Shown here piece by piece: positions 54,865 through 64,000 of a stretch of DNA of 64,000 nt. The position numbers and the translations under genes were made by a program. The stretch is taken from positions 195,262,174-195,326,173 of the forward strand of contig CAXKWD010000003.1 of NCBI GenBank assembly GCA_964059195.1. Direction: 5' to 3'. This DNA comes from Ectobius pallidus (lineage: Eukaryota; Arthropoda; Insecta; Blattodea; Ectobiidae). The notes under the pieces were generated by a model that worked only from the letters and a program-made list of their open reading frames with translations, searched no databases and had not been told where the DNA came from. Positions within the stretch are counted from its first letter, which is position 1; each line of letters starts with the position of its first letter.

Positions 54865-55240
54865 GATAGATAGATAGATAGATTTTTATTGCTGTAAACA
54901 TTTATAATGTATAGCCACGTCACATAAGAAATTACACAATAGCTTTGTTACCTACTATTAAAATTATAAAATTCATGTACACTGTACAGAGGGTACATTG
55001 TCAGTGCAGTTCTGACCGTCCTCCTAAATGTTTCAAAGGAAAGATCCCTAACTTGTAATGGAAGACTGTTGAATAACTCTAAGGATGTATACTCAAAACT
55101 AGTTTTTATTGTACTATACCGGCATGTATCTGTGTGCATTGAAGACCTACCAATGTGCAAAATTTGAGGGTAGGTTTCGACATGACAATCTGTACGATTC
55201 CCTGTCAGTTATTTTTGAACATGTTTCAAATATTTTTTTC
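54865..55240 (-). pseudogene. CR1-like LINE 3' end with GATA tail
   Basis: Minus strand: ILHIGRSSMHTDTCRY, TIKTSFEYTSLELFNSLPLQ, VRDLSFETFRRTVRTAL, YPLYSVHEFY, the typical end of CR1/Jockey reverse transcriptase ORFs (NxLPxxIR...FK..L). Stop at 54948, then a short 3' untranslated region ending in a TATC/GATA microsatellite at 54864-54882, the usual CR1-type short-repeat tail. 5' truncated near 55240, as expected of aborted reverse transcription. Confidence 0.8.
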
Positions 55241-56897
55241 TGGACCCACGGGAGCTTGTTCACATGGAAAATCCATGAGAAACCACACCATTAGACATTT
55301 TAAGTCATGAGAAAATGATTCATGGTAATGAAAAAGTCTTGGGTCTGGCTATAGATGGAGTAATAGGTATACAGACAGCATAGCCTTTAGATCAAATATT
55401 ACAGAATGAATTATCCTAAACCCTTTGAGTCTTACAGTGGCCAGCCAATAGAAGTAGACATTGGGGAAAAAAGAAAGAAAGAAAGATCCAGTATACTTGA
55501 TCCAATATGTGTATGGAGCAAAAGTAAACGACATTTCATTTCATTGGTTAATCACACCAGCACATTCTTTACGATAGTGCAACAAGCTCTGTCAGATGTT
55601 TACTTTCATTCCGCACACATCATACGATTATTTATACCTTATGTAATTGTGATAACATAAATTCTGTTAAAGGAGTTGCTTGCTTTCATATTTATATCAT
55701 AGGCTTGAATGTTTTACAGCATATATCATATGGGATTCCATTTGTTTTATTGGTTACTTTGGCAAACTTGTTTATTTGTGAAGAAAAACAAGCAACACAA
55801 GTTAATAAATACAAGGCGTATTTTACAACATAATTAATTAATTCATTGTGCTTCTCATTTAAATAATGTGTGATGAAGTACACCACATATTGTAAGTAAA
55901 AGTAATAGGCATAACCTCTAATAATTTGCATCATAGAAGAAAATTACGAGCTGGGTCTACCGAGAAAAGGTTTCTCCAGGGGCTAGAAGATGCAGATTGT
56001 AAATATATACAAAACATTGGGAATCGAACCCGGGACCCTTGATGCTTAATATAAAAAAGAGAGTTCAATTGAGTTTACTGTACGTAATCAACTAAACAGT
56101 ATGAAAAACAAACTCTTGTGAACTGTACTTGGCACGTTCGCATTCGGTTGTTTACTTTTGCTCCATACACAACTTGGATCGAGTATAGCATAACCTGACA
56201 TATTACAAGAAAACATCTCCGTCCATGGAATGATGATTGGTGAAGAAGATACCACCCTCTAACCCAAGCCAAGGTAAGTTATTAGTGCAATGTAACGCTG
56301 ATTAGTAGGGCAAGGCATTCAATAATCATATAATGGGGGAAAAAATGCATTTATGTCCTAAAATTAGTAGTAAAAAAAAATACTCCAATTTAAAAAAAAA
56401 CCCAACAAATTATCCATTATTACTTATAATTAGTTCTTTAACAAGTAATGAATTGATTTTAGAGAGCATTTTAATAATGGATGACAGTGTGTTACATTTA
56501 AATTTAGAATATAGTACTTGGACACCTTTGCAGGGGGGGGGGGGGGGACTTCTGAACTGGCATGTCCATCAAATTCCTCCCTCAACTTTTATAAACAAAT
56601 GAATGACACAGTGAAAGTGATACAGCCCTAACAGTTATGCTGAAAGTCTGCTTTGTTTCCTGTAGAGATTATTTGCTTATAAAGTTGTAATAGTCAAGTA
56701 TTAAAAAGAGAAATAATAACGAAAAATTCAAAAACAGAACAAAATGTAACACTTTATTTTAAAAAAAAACTATAAAAATGCTGAAAATGAAATAGAAATG
56801 CCCAAAATATGACCTCTCTCTTGAAAGTGACGAAAAATGCTATAAGAATGCAAAAATAAATTGCTCTTGTTTAATCAGTTCATGATACACATTTGTT
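55241..56897. other. no gene; inverted repeats 55491-55532 / 56148-56189
   Basis: GTGTATGGAGCAAAAGTAAAC occurs at about 55509 and inverted at about 56152-56172, with flanking similarity over 42 bases. A tRNA B-box-like GGGTTCGATTCCC on the minus strand at 56021-56033 may mark a SINE remnant. G15 tract at 56533-56547. Confidence 0.5.
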
Positions 56898-57658
56898 CAG
56901 GGACCAGCAGAATAATCTAATGATTTTGAAATGCATGTAAAAATAATAAAGATCACTGTAATGCAAAGTTTAATGATCGCATTTGTTAGAGCAATAATTG
57001 CCATTTACAGTTCTTCCATTAGTTTTTGTTTGAATTGAAAATTGTGTCCGATAAATGACGACCACGATTTTGTAGACATTCATGTAGCGTTGCCTTAAAG
57101 TTTTCCATCGCTCTCATGAGCATGTCGTTCGGTATTGCTGCTATTCGTTGTAAATAGCTAATTTAAAGTCATCCAGTTTATGAGGTCTTCCAACATACAC
57201 TTTTGACTTGAGATAGCCCCAGAGAAAATAATCAAACATCGTCAAATCCGGGGAGCAAGCAGGCCAGGGGAGATTACCATTTCTTGACAGAACAAGTCCA
57301 GGAAACATTTCCCGGACCATGCCCATTGAGTGTTTTGATATGCACGCTGTAGTGCCAATTTGTTGGAAACAAATGTTTGGAGCATTTATTTCACGTTTAA
57401 CCAATTCAGAACGAAATAGCGGCAATACTGAACGACATGTTCTGGAGAGCGGAAAACTTATAGGCAACGCTACATGAATGTCTACAAAATGGTGGTTGTC
57501 ATTTATCGGACACAATTTTCAATTCAAACAAAACCTAATGGAAGAAATGTAAATGGCAATGATTGCTCTAACAAATGTGATCGTTAAACTTTGCATTTCA
57601 TTGATGTTTATTATTTTTATATGCATTTCAAAATCGTCAGATTATTCTGCCGGTCCTG
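56898..57658 (-). mobile_element. mariner-superfamily element with about 195-bp inverted ends
   Basis: 56898-57095 and 57462-57658 are inverted copies (CAGGGACCAGCAGAATAATC versus CAGGACCGGCAGAATAATC) at roughly 90%. Only the last third of a transposase gene remains inside. Right end is followed by TA; the left flank is TT, so the target duplication has decayed or the left end is misplaced. Confidence 0.8.
57141..57400 (-). pseudogene. DUF4817-type transposase C-terminal fragment
   Basis: CFQQIGTTACISKHSMGMVR then EMFPGLVLSRNGNLPWPACS and PDLTMFDYFLWGYLKSKVYV. The second catalytic Asp (QQDG) is Ile here; the third (DYFLW) is present. First Asp and DNA-binding domain are deleted. Relative of the gene at 36.5-37.6 kb. 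Confidence 0.8.
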
Positions 57659-58197
57659 TATATATTAGAGTCCTCTTTCAAACTTCATATAAGAAAGATG
57701 CGAAATGATCAAATACCTTGCCCTACTGATCAGCCACAGAAACATTTATATGACTGTTAATTCATGCCCATATATGAAGAGATCTTCATGAGGTCTCCTG
57801 AAGCCCTTGGAGTTGTATTTGTTATTGATGCTCCTGGTCATGGTGTGAGCATTAAGTTTTGTTCCTATATATATATATTGGGCTTCCAATCCAGGGCCCT
57901 GGTTTCATAGAACTTTTACACTCCTATTATTAGCAAATACAATGTATGCCAAAACCACGAATGTGCAAAAATTCATAATTTGACTTCAGTGCATTGCTGG
58001 CATCCGTTTATATTAATCTTTATTCTGTAGGATTCACGAACGTTGCATTTTCTTTCCGTGGTGAGTATAGTTCCATTTCCATGAAAGTACAAGTTCTGTT
58101 TTATTTTTCATGCTACAATAACAAATGTGACCCATTCATGATTTTTTGATTTGGCAAATTCATGGTTCTGGCATAACAGTGACAACATAGTAATAAT
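57659..58197. other. no gene seen
   Basis: AT-rich; short TA run at 57869-57880. Confidence 0.35.
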
Positions 58198-58699
58198 AAT
58201 ATTACAAAAAAGATTGCTATGGAGCACTCAACTTCACTAATTTACATGTACTTACATATGATGCGTTTCACAAGCATCTTGCTTGTATCCTCAAATGAGG
58301 TCCACTGCCGGGTCTGTATGTCTGACAGAACACATAAGGAACATCAAATACAAACAAACAGAAAAATCAGCAGTTGCTCATCACTATTGGTCCACAGAGC
58401 ATGAGTTCGAGGAGGACATTGAACTACTAAAAACAGTAAATAAACCAATAGATTTGACTATATGGGAAAAAATCTTTATCCAGAAAAATAAATACAATCT
58501 AGTAAATTTCGACATCCCAAAGGACAATGATCTCATCTCCAGGCTGATTCGACCTACAACGACACCTAGCGAACAACCAGCGGACCCGGCAGTGGACCTC
58601 ATTTGAGGATACAAGCAAGATGCTTGTGAAACGCATCATGTGTAAGTACATGTAAATTAGTGAAGTTGAGTGCTCCATAGCAATCTTTTTTGTAATATT
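58198..58699 (+). mobile_element. Penelope-like element fragment between 117-bp inverted repeats
   Basis: 58198-58314 and 58583-58699 are near-perfect inverted copies. Between them is the C-terminal part of a GIY-YIG ORF. Inverted terminal repeats of this kind are a known arrangement of Penelope-like elements, which often insert as partial tandem or inverted copies. Confidence 0.85.
58318..58606 (+). pseudogene. Penelope GIY-YIG ORF, C-terminal part
   Basis: HIRNIKYKQTEKSAVAHHYW, STEHEFEEDIELLK, WEKIFIQKNKYNLVNFDIP: the segment after the YIG core (SAVAEH...TGH...E.YYI.KN). Ends DLI-stop, where ATTTGAGGA also starts a hammerhead-like core. The upstream catalytic part is missing. Confidence 0.8.
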
Positions 58700-58887
58700 T
58701 GATTACTTCACTGTGATTCCCGCATATAATAGTGTTAATTATAGTAATATTAGCTAATACATAATAATATTAGTTATTATTATTAGTCTTGTTTCATAAG
58801 AATATATTGTAATATTATTAGTAATGAGTTCATGGCTCTAAATTATTAGTTGTTAAATTTTCACTTGACAAGCAAACTTAGATTTAC

Positions 58888-58942
58888 CTTTGGTAATCCG
58901 GACGGCCGTTTCGCACTATTTTAGTGCATCATCAGCGGTTTT
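58888..58942 (-). ncRNA. minimal hammerhead ribozyme-like motif
   Basis: Minus strand: CTGATGA (58929-58935), stem TGCACT/AGTGC around AAAA, GAAAC (58908-58912), loop GGCC, GTC (58901-58903). All conserved core bases are present: CUGAUGA, helix II, GAA, a two-pair helix III (AC/GU), and a GUC cleavage site. Flanking CCG and CGG can form helix I. Hammerheads with very short helix III are known in Penelope-like elements. The ORF stop (LMMH-stop) overlaps it. Confidence 0.75.
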
Positions 58943-59650
58943 CGAACTGCTACTGGTGGGTGCCTGTGTTGTACACCTAGGTGGTGTGGGTGTTGCGTTG
59001 GTCTTGAGGTGGGAGTGGGAGTATTTGGCGGTGTTTGAATGTCAGGTATCGTGTCAAAAAGTGTGTGTGATTTGAAGTGTAGTTGGTCATTCAGTATAGA
59101 TGTGGGGTGATTTTTTGTGTGTTTATATATTTCTAGTTGTTCTATTGTGTTTAGTTTGCGACTTTTGTGGAGTGTGTGGAGAATTTCCATGTTCGTGTCT
59201 ATGTTAGTGTAATTGTGGTTTGTGTCAAGTAGGTGTTCTGCATAATTTGATTTTCTGTTGTGGGGGTGTTTGAGTGCTTTTATGTGTTCTTGGAATCTTG
59301 TTCTAAAGGATCTGCCAGTTTGGCCTATATAGAAGTTGGGACAATTATTGCATTTCAGTTTGTATACTCCAGTTTTGTTGTAGGTGTCCATTTGTGTGTT
59401 TTTCCTTGTTAGGTGTTTCTTTAGTGTGTTGTTCGTTTTGTAGGCTATGTTGTACTTGAGTTTTTTGAAGGTTGATGCTGTTTTGTGAGTTTTCTTACCG
59501 TAGTATGTTAGTGTGATGAACTTCGTTTTTGGTTCTTGGGTTTGTGTGTGTTCTTTTAGCTTGTGTTTAGTGTTTCTTAGTATTCTATCTACTGTGCTGG
59601 GGTTGTAACCATTTTCTTGGGCTATACGGTTGTCAAGTGAAAATTTAACA
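58921..59650 (-). CDS. Penelope-like GIY-YIG endonuclease domain, open
   Basis: About 240 residues without a stop. Order: NGYNPSTVDRILRNTKHKLK, FITLTYYGKKTHKTASTFKK, IAYKTNNTLKKHL, GVYKLKCNNCPNFYIGQTGR, SFRTRFQEHIKAL, YAEHLLDTNHNYTNI, NTIEQLEIYKHTK. The CX2C between GVY and YIG is characteristic of Penelope endonucleases. The proline-rich tail (NTPTPTSRPTQHPHH) ends KPLMMH-stop. The reverse transcriptase N-terminal half is missing; the first residues are encoded within the inverted repeat. Canonical nuclease residues (Y, Y, R, and the E region) appear present. Confidence 0.9.
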
Positions 59651-59837
59651 ACTAACTTTTGTAAAAGCAATCAAGAATGGACACTCAAACATACAGTTAT
59701 CTAAATTATTGGTAAATATTGCTGAGATTATTAGTAAACTGTTTCATAGACTACAGAACTAATAAAATTTACTGATAGTAATATTAGGTGTTTTTCTATA
59801 AGTGTTTTTGGACCAGTAACTTATTCTGAAACCCATG

Positions 59838-60557
59838 TACGAAGGCTGGTCAATAAGTAAGGTTTCCAAAACTCTAGTGAAAGCTCACAACGTCAGAAGA
59901 GAGATTTGGTGCCACTGCCATGTCTCGCTATCTCCCCTCTTTCAAACGAGCCATTGCTGCAGCCGCTGAACCTTAATGTCCGAGATAGAGCTGTTTGAAA
60001 TGGATCTCCCATTTTTGGTCCCCGCCAAGTCCCCGCAAAGTCATACGGTTTCTTAATGCAAAAAAAGATCCGCCGATTGAAATTCACAGACAGCTTTGCG
60101 AAGTTTATGGAGAGGGATGTATGGACATAAAAAATGTGCGTAAATGGGTTCGTGAGTTTAAACAGGGTCGAACAAATATTCATGATGAAAAGCGAAGTGG
60201 GAGACCAACAACAGCTGTCACAGATGACATGGTGGCAAAAGTCGATGAATTGGTGCAACAAGATCGATGCGTTACTACTTGTGAACTTTGTTTATTGCTT
60301 CCTGACAAACCATTTTGAGTGACAAATTGATGTTCTATAAGGTTTGTGCGAGGTGGGTTCGCGTAGGCCGCACTTGGCGGTAACGGAAATCGGGAGATCC
60401 ATTTCAAACAGCTCTACCTCGGACACTAAAAGGCTCAATGGCTCGTTTGAAAGAGGGGAGATAACGGGTCATAGCAGTGGCGCCAACTCTCTCGTCCGAC
60501 TTTGTGAGCTTGGGCTAGAGCGTTGGAGACCTTACTTATTGACCAATCCTCGTAATT
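59838..60557. mobile_element. mariner-derived element with about 170-bp inverted ends
   Basis: Ends CGAAGGCTGGTCAATAAGTA and, inverted, CGAGGATTGGTCAATAAGTA, bounded by TA. Inverted similarity continues to about 60010 and from about 60385. Inside is only the N-terminal part of the transposase. Ends resemble, but differ from, the mariner at 27325-28587. Confidence 0.85.
60020..60318 (+). pseudogene. mariner transposase N-terminal fragment (SETMAR-like)
   Basis: VIRFLNAKKDPPIEIHRQLC, EVYGEGCMDIKNVRKWVREF, KQGRTNIHDEKRSGRPTTAV, DDMVAKVDELVQQDR: the paired helix-turn-helix DNA-binding region of mariner transposases. Stops after LLLPDKPF; the catalytic domain is deleted. Confidence 0.85.
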
Positions 60558-61636
60558 CAGATTTCATGATCTTAAATTTGTGGAAAATAATCACTTTTAT
60601 TTAATCATCAATTTAGAAAAAGCTTACATATGCTTACAAAGGAATTTTTATCAAGTTTTTTAAGGATTTATTTTAGTAGTAAGCGTACTGCTATCTTCAA
60701 TAACTGCCTGGCAGGTTTATTGATTTCTTAGAGCTAGTTATTATTTGTTACATTTATGAAGATATATGTAGGCCGTGCTGATTTGAAATAGTATTGACAA
60801 AAGTCTAAGAAGGGAAAAAGCACAAACAACAATCCAGACATAACCTCCAAATCAATGAGCTGACTAATGAACTAATAATATTAGTGATGAGATTTTATGA
60901 GTAGTGAACATATCTCTATGTAACAAGACTTTGTTAACTAATAAATAATATCATGAGTTCTAATATTACTAACTAATATTATTATCAAGTTCTGTGAAAC
61001 AGGGCCCTGGAATTTTTAAAGGGGGGGGGGGGCTGCGCCCATGTGAATCACTGGCACCAAAATAATGACTAATGTTCATTACAAAATACAATAAATACAT
61101 ATGATACAAAAGTGAAATAAATTCAAAGAAAACTAAGTCGCCTGGATTTCATTTCGGCAAATATGTCTATGAAGGCATTTTCATCCTTTGAGATAGCAAT
61201 TTTGTGGTGAATGCTCAGTAGAGCTAGAGCAACCAGATATCTTCTCTCATGGTGATCTGCATACAGTCTTTCCAGCAAGGTGGAAACCATCTCCCTGCAG
61301 TGCTGTCATCACCTTATAAACAGATGAAAACACATCAGGATCACAGTTATACTAAACACAAATCAACTCTGAACATACGATAAGCCAATAGAATGTTACG
61401 CAACGTGCTGCGTTGACTATTCAGCACTGTGCAGCTGTCTCTGTCTAACAGATAGAGAAGGGAGATGCATGCCCACTCACTAATTAATACTAATTAATAG
61501 TATATAAATAATAACTTGGCTTCTAAGTACCTACAAATGTAGGACACCATTGGATGTGTGTTCTCAACGGAGAAACCTCCCGTGGTCTGCCTTGTATTCT
61601 GAATCAGTTGAGGAATTTGATGTTGTACTGGCATGT
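60558..61636. other. no gene; G12 tract at 61021-61032
   Basis: AT-rich, no supported frame. Confidence 0.4.
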
Positions 61637-61708
61637 TGTCATGGTAGCTCAATGGTAGAGCATCAGCGCGTTAAGCTGAAGATCCGTGTTCAAATCCCGG
61701 TTAAGACA
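61637..61708 (+). tRNA. tRNA-Asn-like sequence (possibly pseudogene or SINE head)
   Basis: 72 bases fold as a cloverleaf: acceptor TGTCATG with six of seven pairs, D arm GCTC...GAGC, anticodon arm CAGC-GCGTTAA-GCTG with anticodon GTT, T arm with four of five pairs. A box TAGCTCAATGG and B box GTTCAAATCC fit. Position 33 is C instead of U and a T run follows at 61711-61718. The abnormal loop makes a pseudogene likely. Confidence 0.5.
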
Positions 61709-62245
61709 TAAAATTTTTCAAGCTGATTCTTACTTGAAGTAAGCATTGTTTTAAGGTATTTCGTTATTTTTAAATAAGCCATTTTCTCCTCAACGGAGCA
61801 TTGTACAGATGTGGGACTTGGACAGTTGGCTTCCAAATAAATAAAGCTTTCCAATGGTGATTTCAGAAAAGACCTATATATAATAGATTTTGAGCGCTCA
61901 AAGGAATAAGTGAAGTACATCTCTTTAGCGAGGCAGCGCGGCCCGTTAACTGTACAACACCACAACACCCTCATTAGCTTATTACTCGTCACGTGATTCT
62001 GCCTGCTCCGCCTCAGGTTCAGAGTTGTTCTGTGTTTACTCTAGTTAGTGCATATGTGGCTGTGTCTTAGATTTTTAGTCCTTGTGCCCACTTTGTTTTA
62101 CAAATCAACAACTCATTCTTTTATCCAGAGCAAAATCAAATCTTTCAACAAGATTACCCAACCCTTTTTTAGAAGAACAGTTTTCCCCAAAATATTAAGT
62201 CTGCATGTTTTCCACATGTTTATAAAAAAGTTTGACTTCTGTATA
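61709..62245. other. no gene seen
   Basis: Short unsupported frames on both strands only. Confidence 0.35.
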
Positions 62246-62891
62246 CAGTGAAACCTCTCTATAACGGACATGTCCGGGACTGTAAAAGTCATTCGCTATA
62301 GAGGGGTGTCCACTCTAAGAGAGGTTAAAAAATTCTGGAGTAAAATAATCTACAGTATTACATGAGTGTGTTATACAGTAGATGAAAATCTCTTTAGTTC
62401 ACACTAATCCATTACACAGTTATGTTATGCTGTAGGCCTACATAATGCGAAAATCACGAACACTATACGGTAGTTCACTTTAGGCCTACCATCAAAATTA
62501 AAACCACACTTTTTACAATGGAATAGGCCTACACAACTGTAGTTCTGCATGTAATAGTCGAGCACACTATTAACATGTGAAAAAATGTTTGTTTGTTTTG
62601 TACACTTTGGTTTCGCGTCAAAACTAAGTCAATAGAAGAAGAAAAGAAGTTCAGTACAATACAGTTTTCTGTAGATATATGATTTCCTCGTCAAGTGTCC
62701 GTTAAGAGAGGTTTGAAGAGGCTTTTTAAGTGGATTTTTGTGTCCGTGTCCGTGTCCGTAATATAGGGTGTCTGTCTTAGAGGGGTTCATTATTATGAAG
62801 TTTCATTATAGTGACCTAGGGACCAGAAAAATCATCCATAAAGAAGGGGGTGTCCGCTAAGAAGAGGTGTCCATTAAGAGAGGTTTCACTG
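62246..62891. mobile_element. pogo/Tigger-type MITE
   Basis: Ends CAGTGAAACCTCTCT and, inverted, CAGTGAAACCTCTCTTAATG, flanked by TA (62244-62245 and 62892-62893). The terminal wording CAGT-GAACCTC is the Tigger/pogo signature. Sub-terminal GTCCG/GGTGTCC motifs recur several times. 646 bp without a transposase ORF. Confidence 0.9.
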
Positions 62892-62893
62892 TA

Positions 62894-64000
62894 TATTTCA
62901 TAGATAGACTTCGGACTTTTAGGTCGCTAAAAATGCTGTTTTAGGCTCCTAAAATAGGCTCTAAAAATTAGAAAATAGGTTCTAAAAATCGTAAAATAGT
63001 CTCTTATAAAATCGTTAAGTTAGCAATTTTCTGAAATATCTCAATTGCAATGCAGAATATTATATTTGTTGAAGTTACCATTAATCAATAATCATGATAA
63101 AACACAGATATAGGCCTATGATACACAGAATTATATAGACCTATTACTAGGGTCTCTATTACTACCATAACAGTGAGAACGTATTCCCTGTGCCCAGAAG
63201 CTACGCATGCTATCATATTCAACCCCTTGTATCCCCCAGTGTTTCAGAGAACTACTTTTTTTTTTGCTGCATGTGGGAGTCGGGAAAAAAACTACATTTT
63301 CTTGGGAATTCCAAGGAATTTTTCTACTGAAGACGAAACATTCCTTACTATTTAACCACGTCACAAATGTGTCATGCACATTCCGAGCTAAAAATTTAGT
63401 ACGAACTGAAAATAAATGCTAGAATTTATAATAAAAAATAACTTATTTTGAACTTTAGACGAAAAACAAGTAAAAAGGCAACATTAGGCTTTAATGTAAA
63501 AATAGTCTGTTTTAGGTCCTATAAAAGTATCAGTTTTAGGCATAGTCACTTATGAAACATGCATATACAAGTTTTCGTCCATATATCACTTAAGGATTAA
63601 AATAGGTTTTTCACAATTTTGTAGATAGAATAATTCTCTAGTGCCCGACATTTAGTTTTTTATATACTTAAATCGTCACATAGGCTAGATTTATATAAAC
63701 TGAAAATATTTTTCTTCACATCATTATAAACACAAATCTAGAACACAGTGGACACTCATATATCAGAAATTTCTCCACGTCAAGCATTACAGAACAATTC
63801 AAGCTTCAAAATGACACTGAAATCACTGTGATACATTCATTTATAGAAGAACTGTGATGTTTGAAATAATTAAATAACAAGCAATTTACTACTTACTGGA
63901 AATTGAGAGGAAAGCATACCTTGTATCAAAAAGCGTGGAAAACACATGTAGGGGTAAATGAGAAAAGAGGAAGTTCAAACAGTTCATACGTGCTCAGCAC
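62894..64000. other. no gene; dispersed TTTTAGG/TAGGCTCTAAAA motifs
   Basis: Near 62925-63005 AAATAGGCTCTAAAAAT-like units recur three to four times, and related TTTTAGG words at 63510-63540. A 82-codon minus frame (63131-63379) has no motif. Nothing else identified. Confidence 0.4.

Larger units (their letters stand above)
58848..59653 (-). mobile_element. Penelope-like element fragment with 23-bp inverted ends
   Basis: 58848-58870 and 59631-59653 are exact inverted copies. Inside, on the minus strand, lie the GIY-YIG half of the ORF and, at its stop codon, a hammerhead-like motif. Confidence 0.85.

Overview
This window is eukaryotic, AT-rich and built almost wholly from transposable elements. 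The families present (P-element/THAP, piggyBac, PIF/Harbinger, mariner, hAT, Gypsy-like LTR elements, R1/CR1/Jockey-like LINEs, Penelope-like elements, tRNA-headed SINEs) point to a large-genome arthropod, most likely an insect. A cockroach-like or other polyneopteran insect is my guess, not a proof. I found no host gene I can name; the only candidate is a 49-residue reading frame cut by the left edge (1-150).

Layout. 0.4-4.2 kb: a minus-strand LTR retroelement with Gag, an aspartic protease and a virus-like glycoprotein but no reverse transcriptase, RNase H or integrase. 4.2-9 kb: a three-armed snapback repeat, then LINE, piggyBac and two hAT relics. 9-14.6 kb: two near-identical Harbinger transposase relics flank an intact 649-codon Mutator-like transposase ORF and a 692-bp foldback mariner derivative. 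14.7-18.2 kb: a P-element with a THAP domain, broken by an insertion and carrying an inverted copy of its own THAP end. 18.6-23.9 kb: minisatellite, LINE ends, an unnamed repeat-protein family, a Myb/SANT-like gene with a probable intron, a small CCCH-finger/RS protein and a Gypsy gag start with candidate primer-binding site and LTR (to 25.6 kb). 25.6-28.6 kb: an IS630-like relic and a nearly intact mariner with TA target duplication. 30-38 kb: LINE, piggyBac (TTAA end preserved), a second P-like relic, an SGNH-esterase fragment and a DUF4817-type Tc1/mariner relic.

39-48 kb: two SINEs, a LINE end and Penelope-type fragments with two long near-perfect hairpins. 48.2-51.3 kb: about 3 kb of degenerate A+T satellite whose strand polarity flips several times at small palindromes. 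51.4-57.7 kb: sparse repeats, a CR1-like LINE 3' end and a long-TIR mariner relative. 58.2-59.7 kb: two adjacent Penelope-like fragments; the second carries, at its ORF stop codon, what looks like a complete minimal hammerhead ribozyme. 59.8-64 kb: another long-TIR mariner derivative, a tRNA-Asn-like sequence and a pogo/Tigger-type MITE.

The genes do not form a pathway. They are a layered record of insertions, most broken by frameshifts, CpG-to-TpG stops and small duplications. Least decayed are the Mutator-like ORF (11329-13278), the gag ORF, the glycoprotein ORF, the mariner (one frameshift) and the Penelope GIY-YIG ORF. Family assignments rest on motif recall, without database searches.
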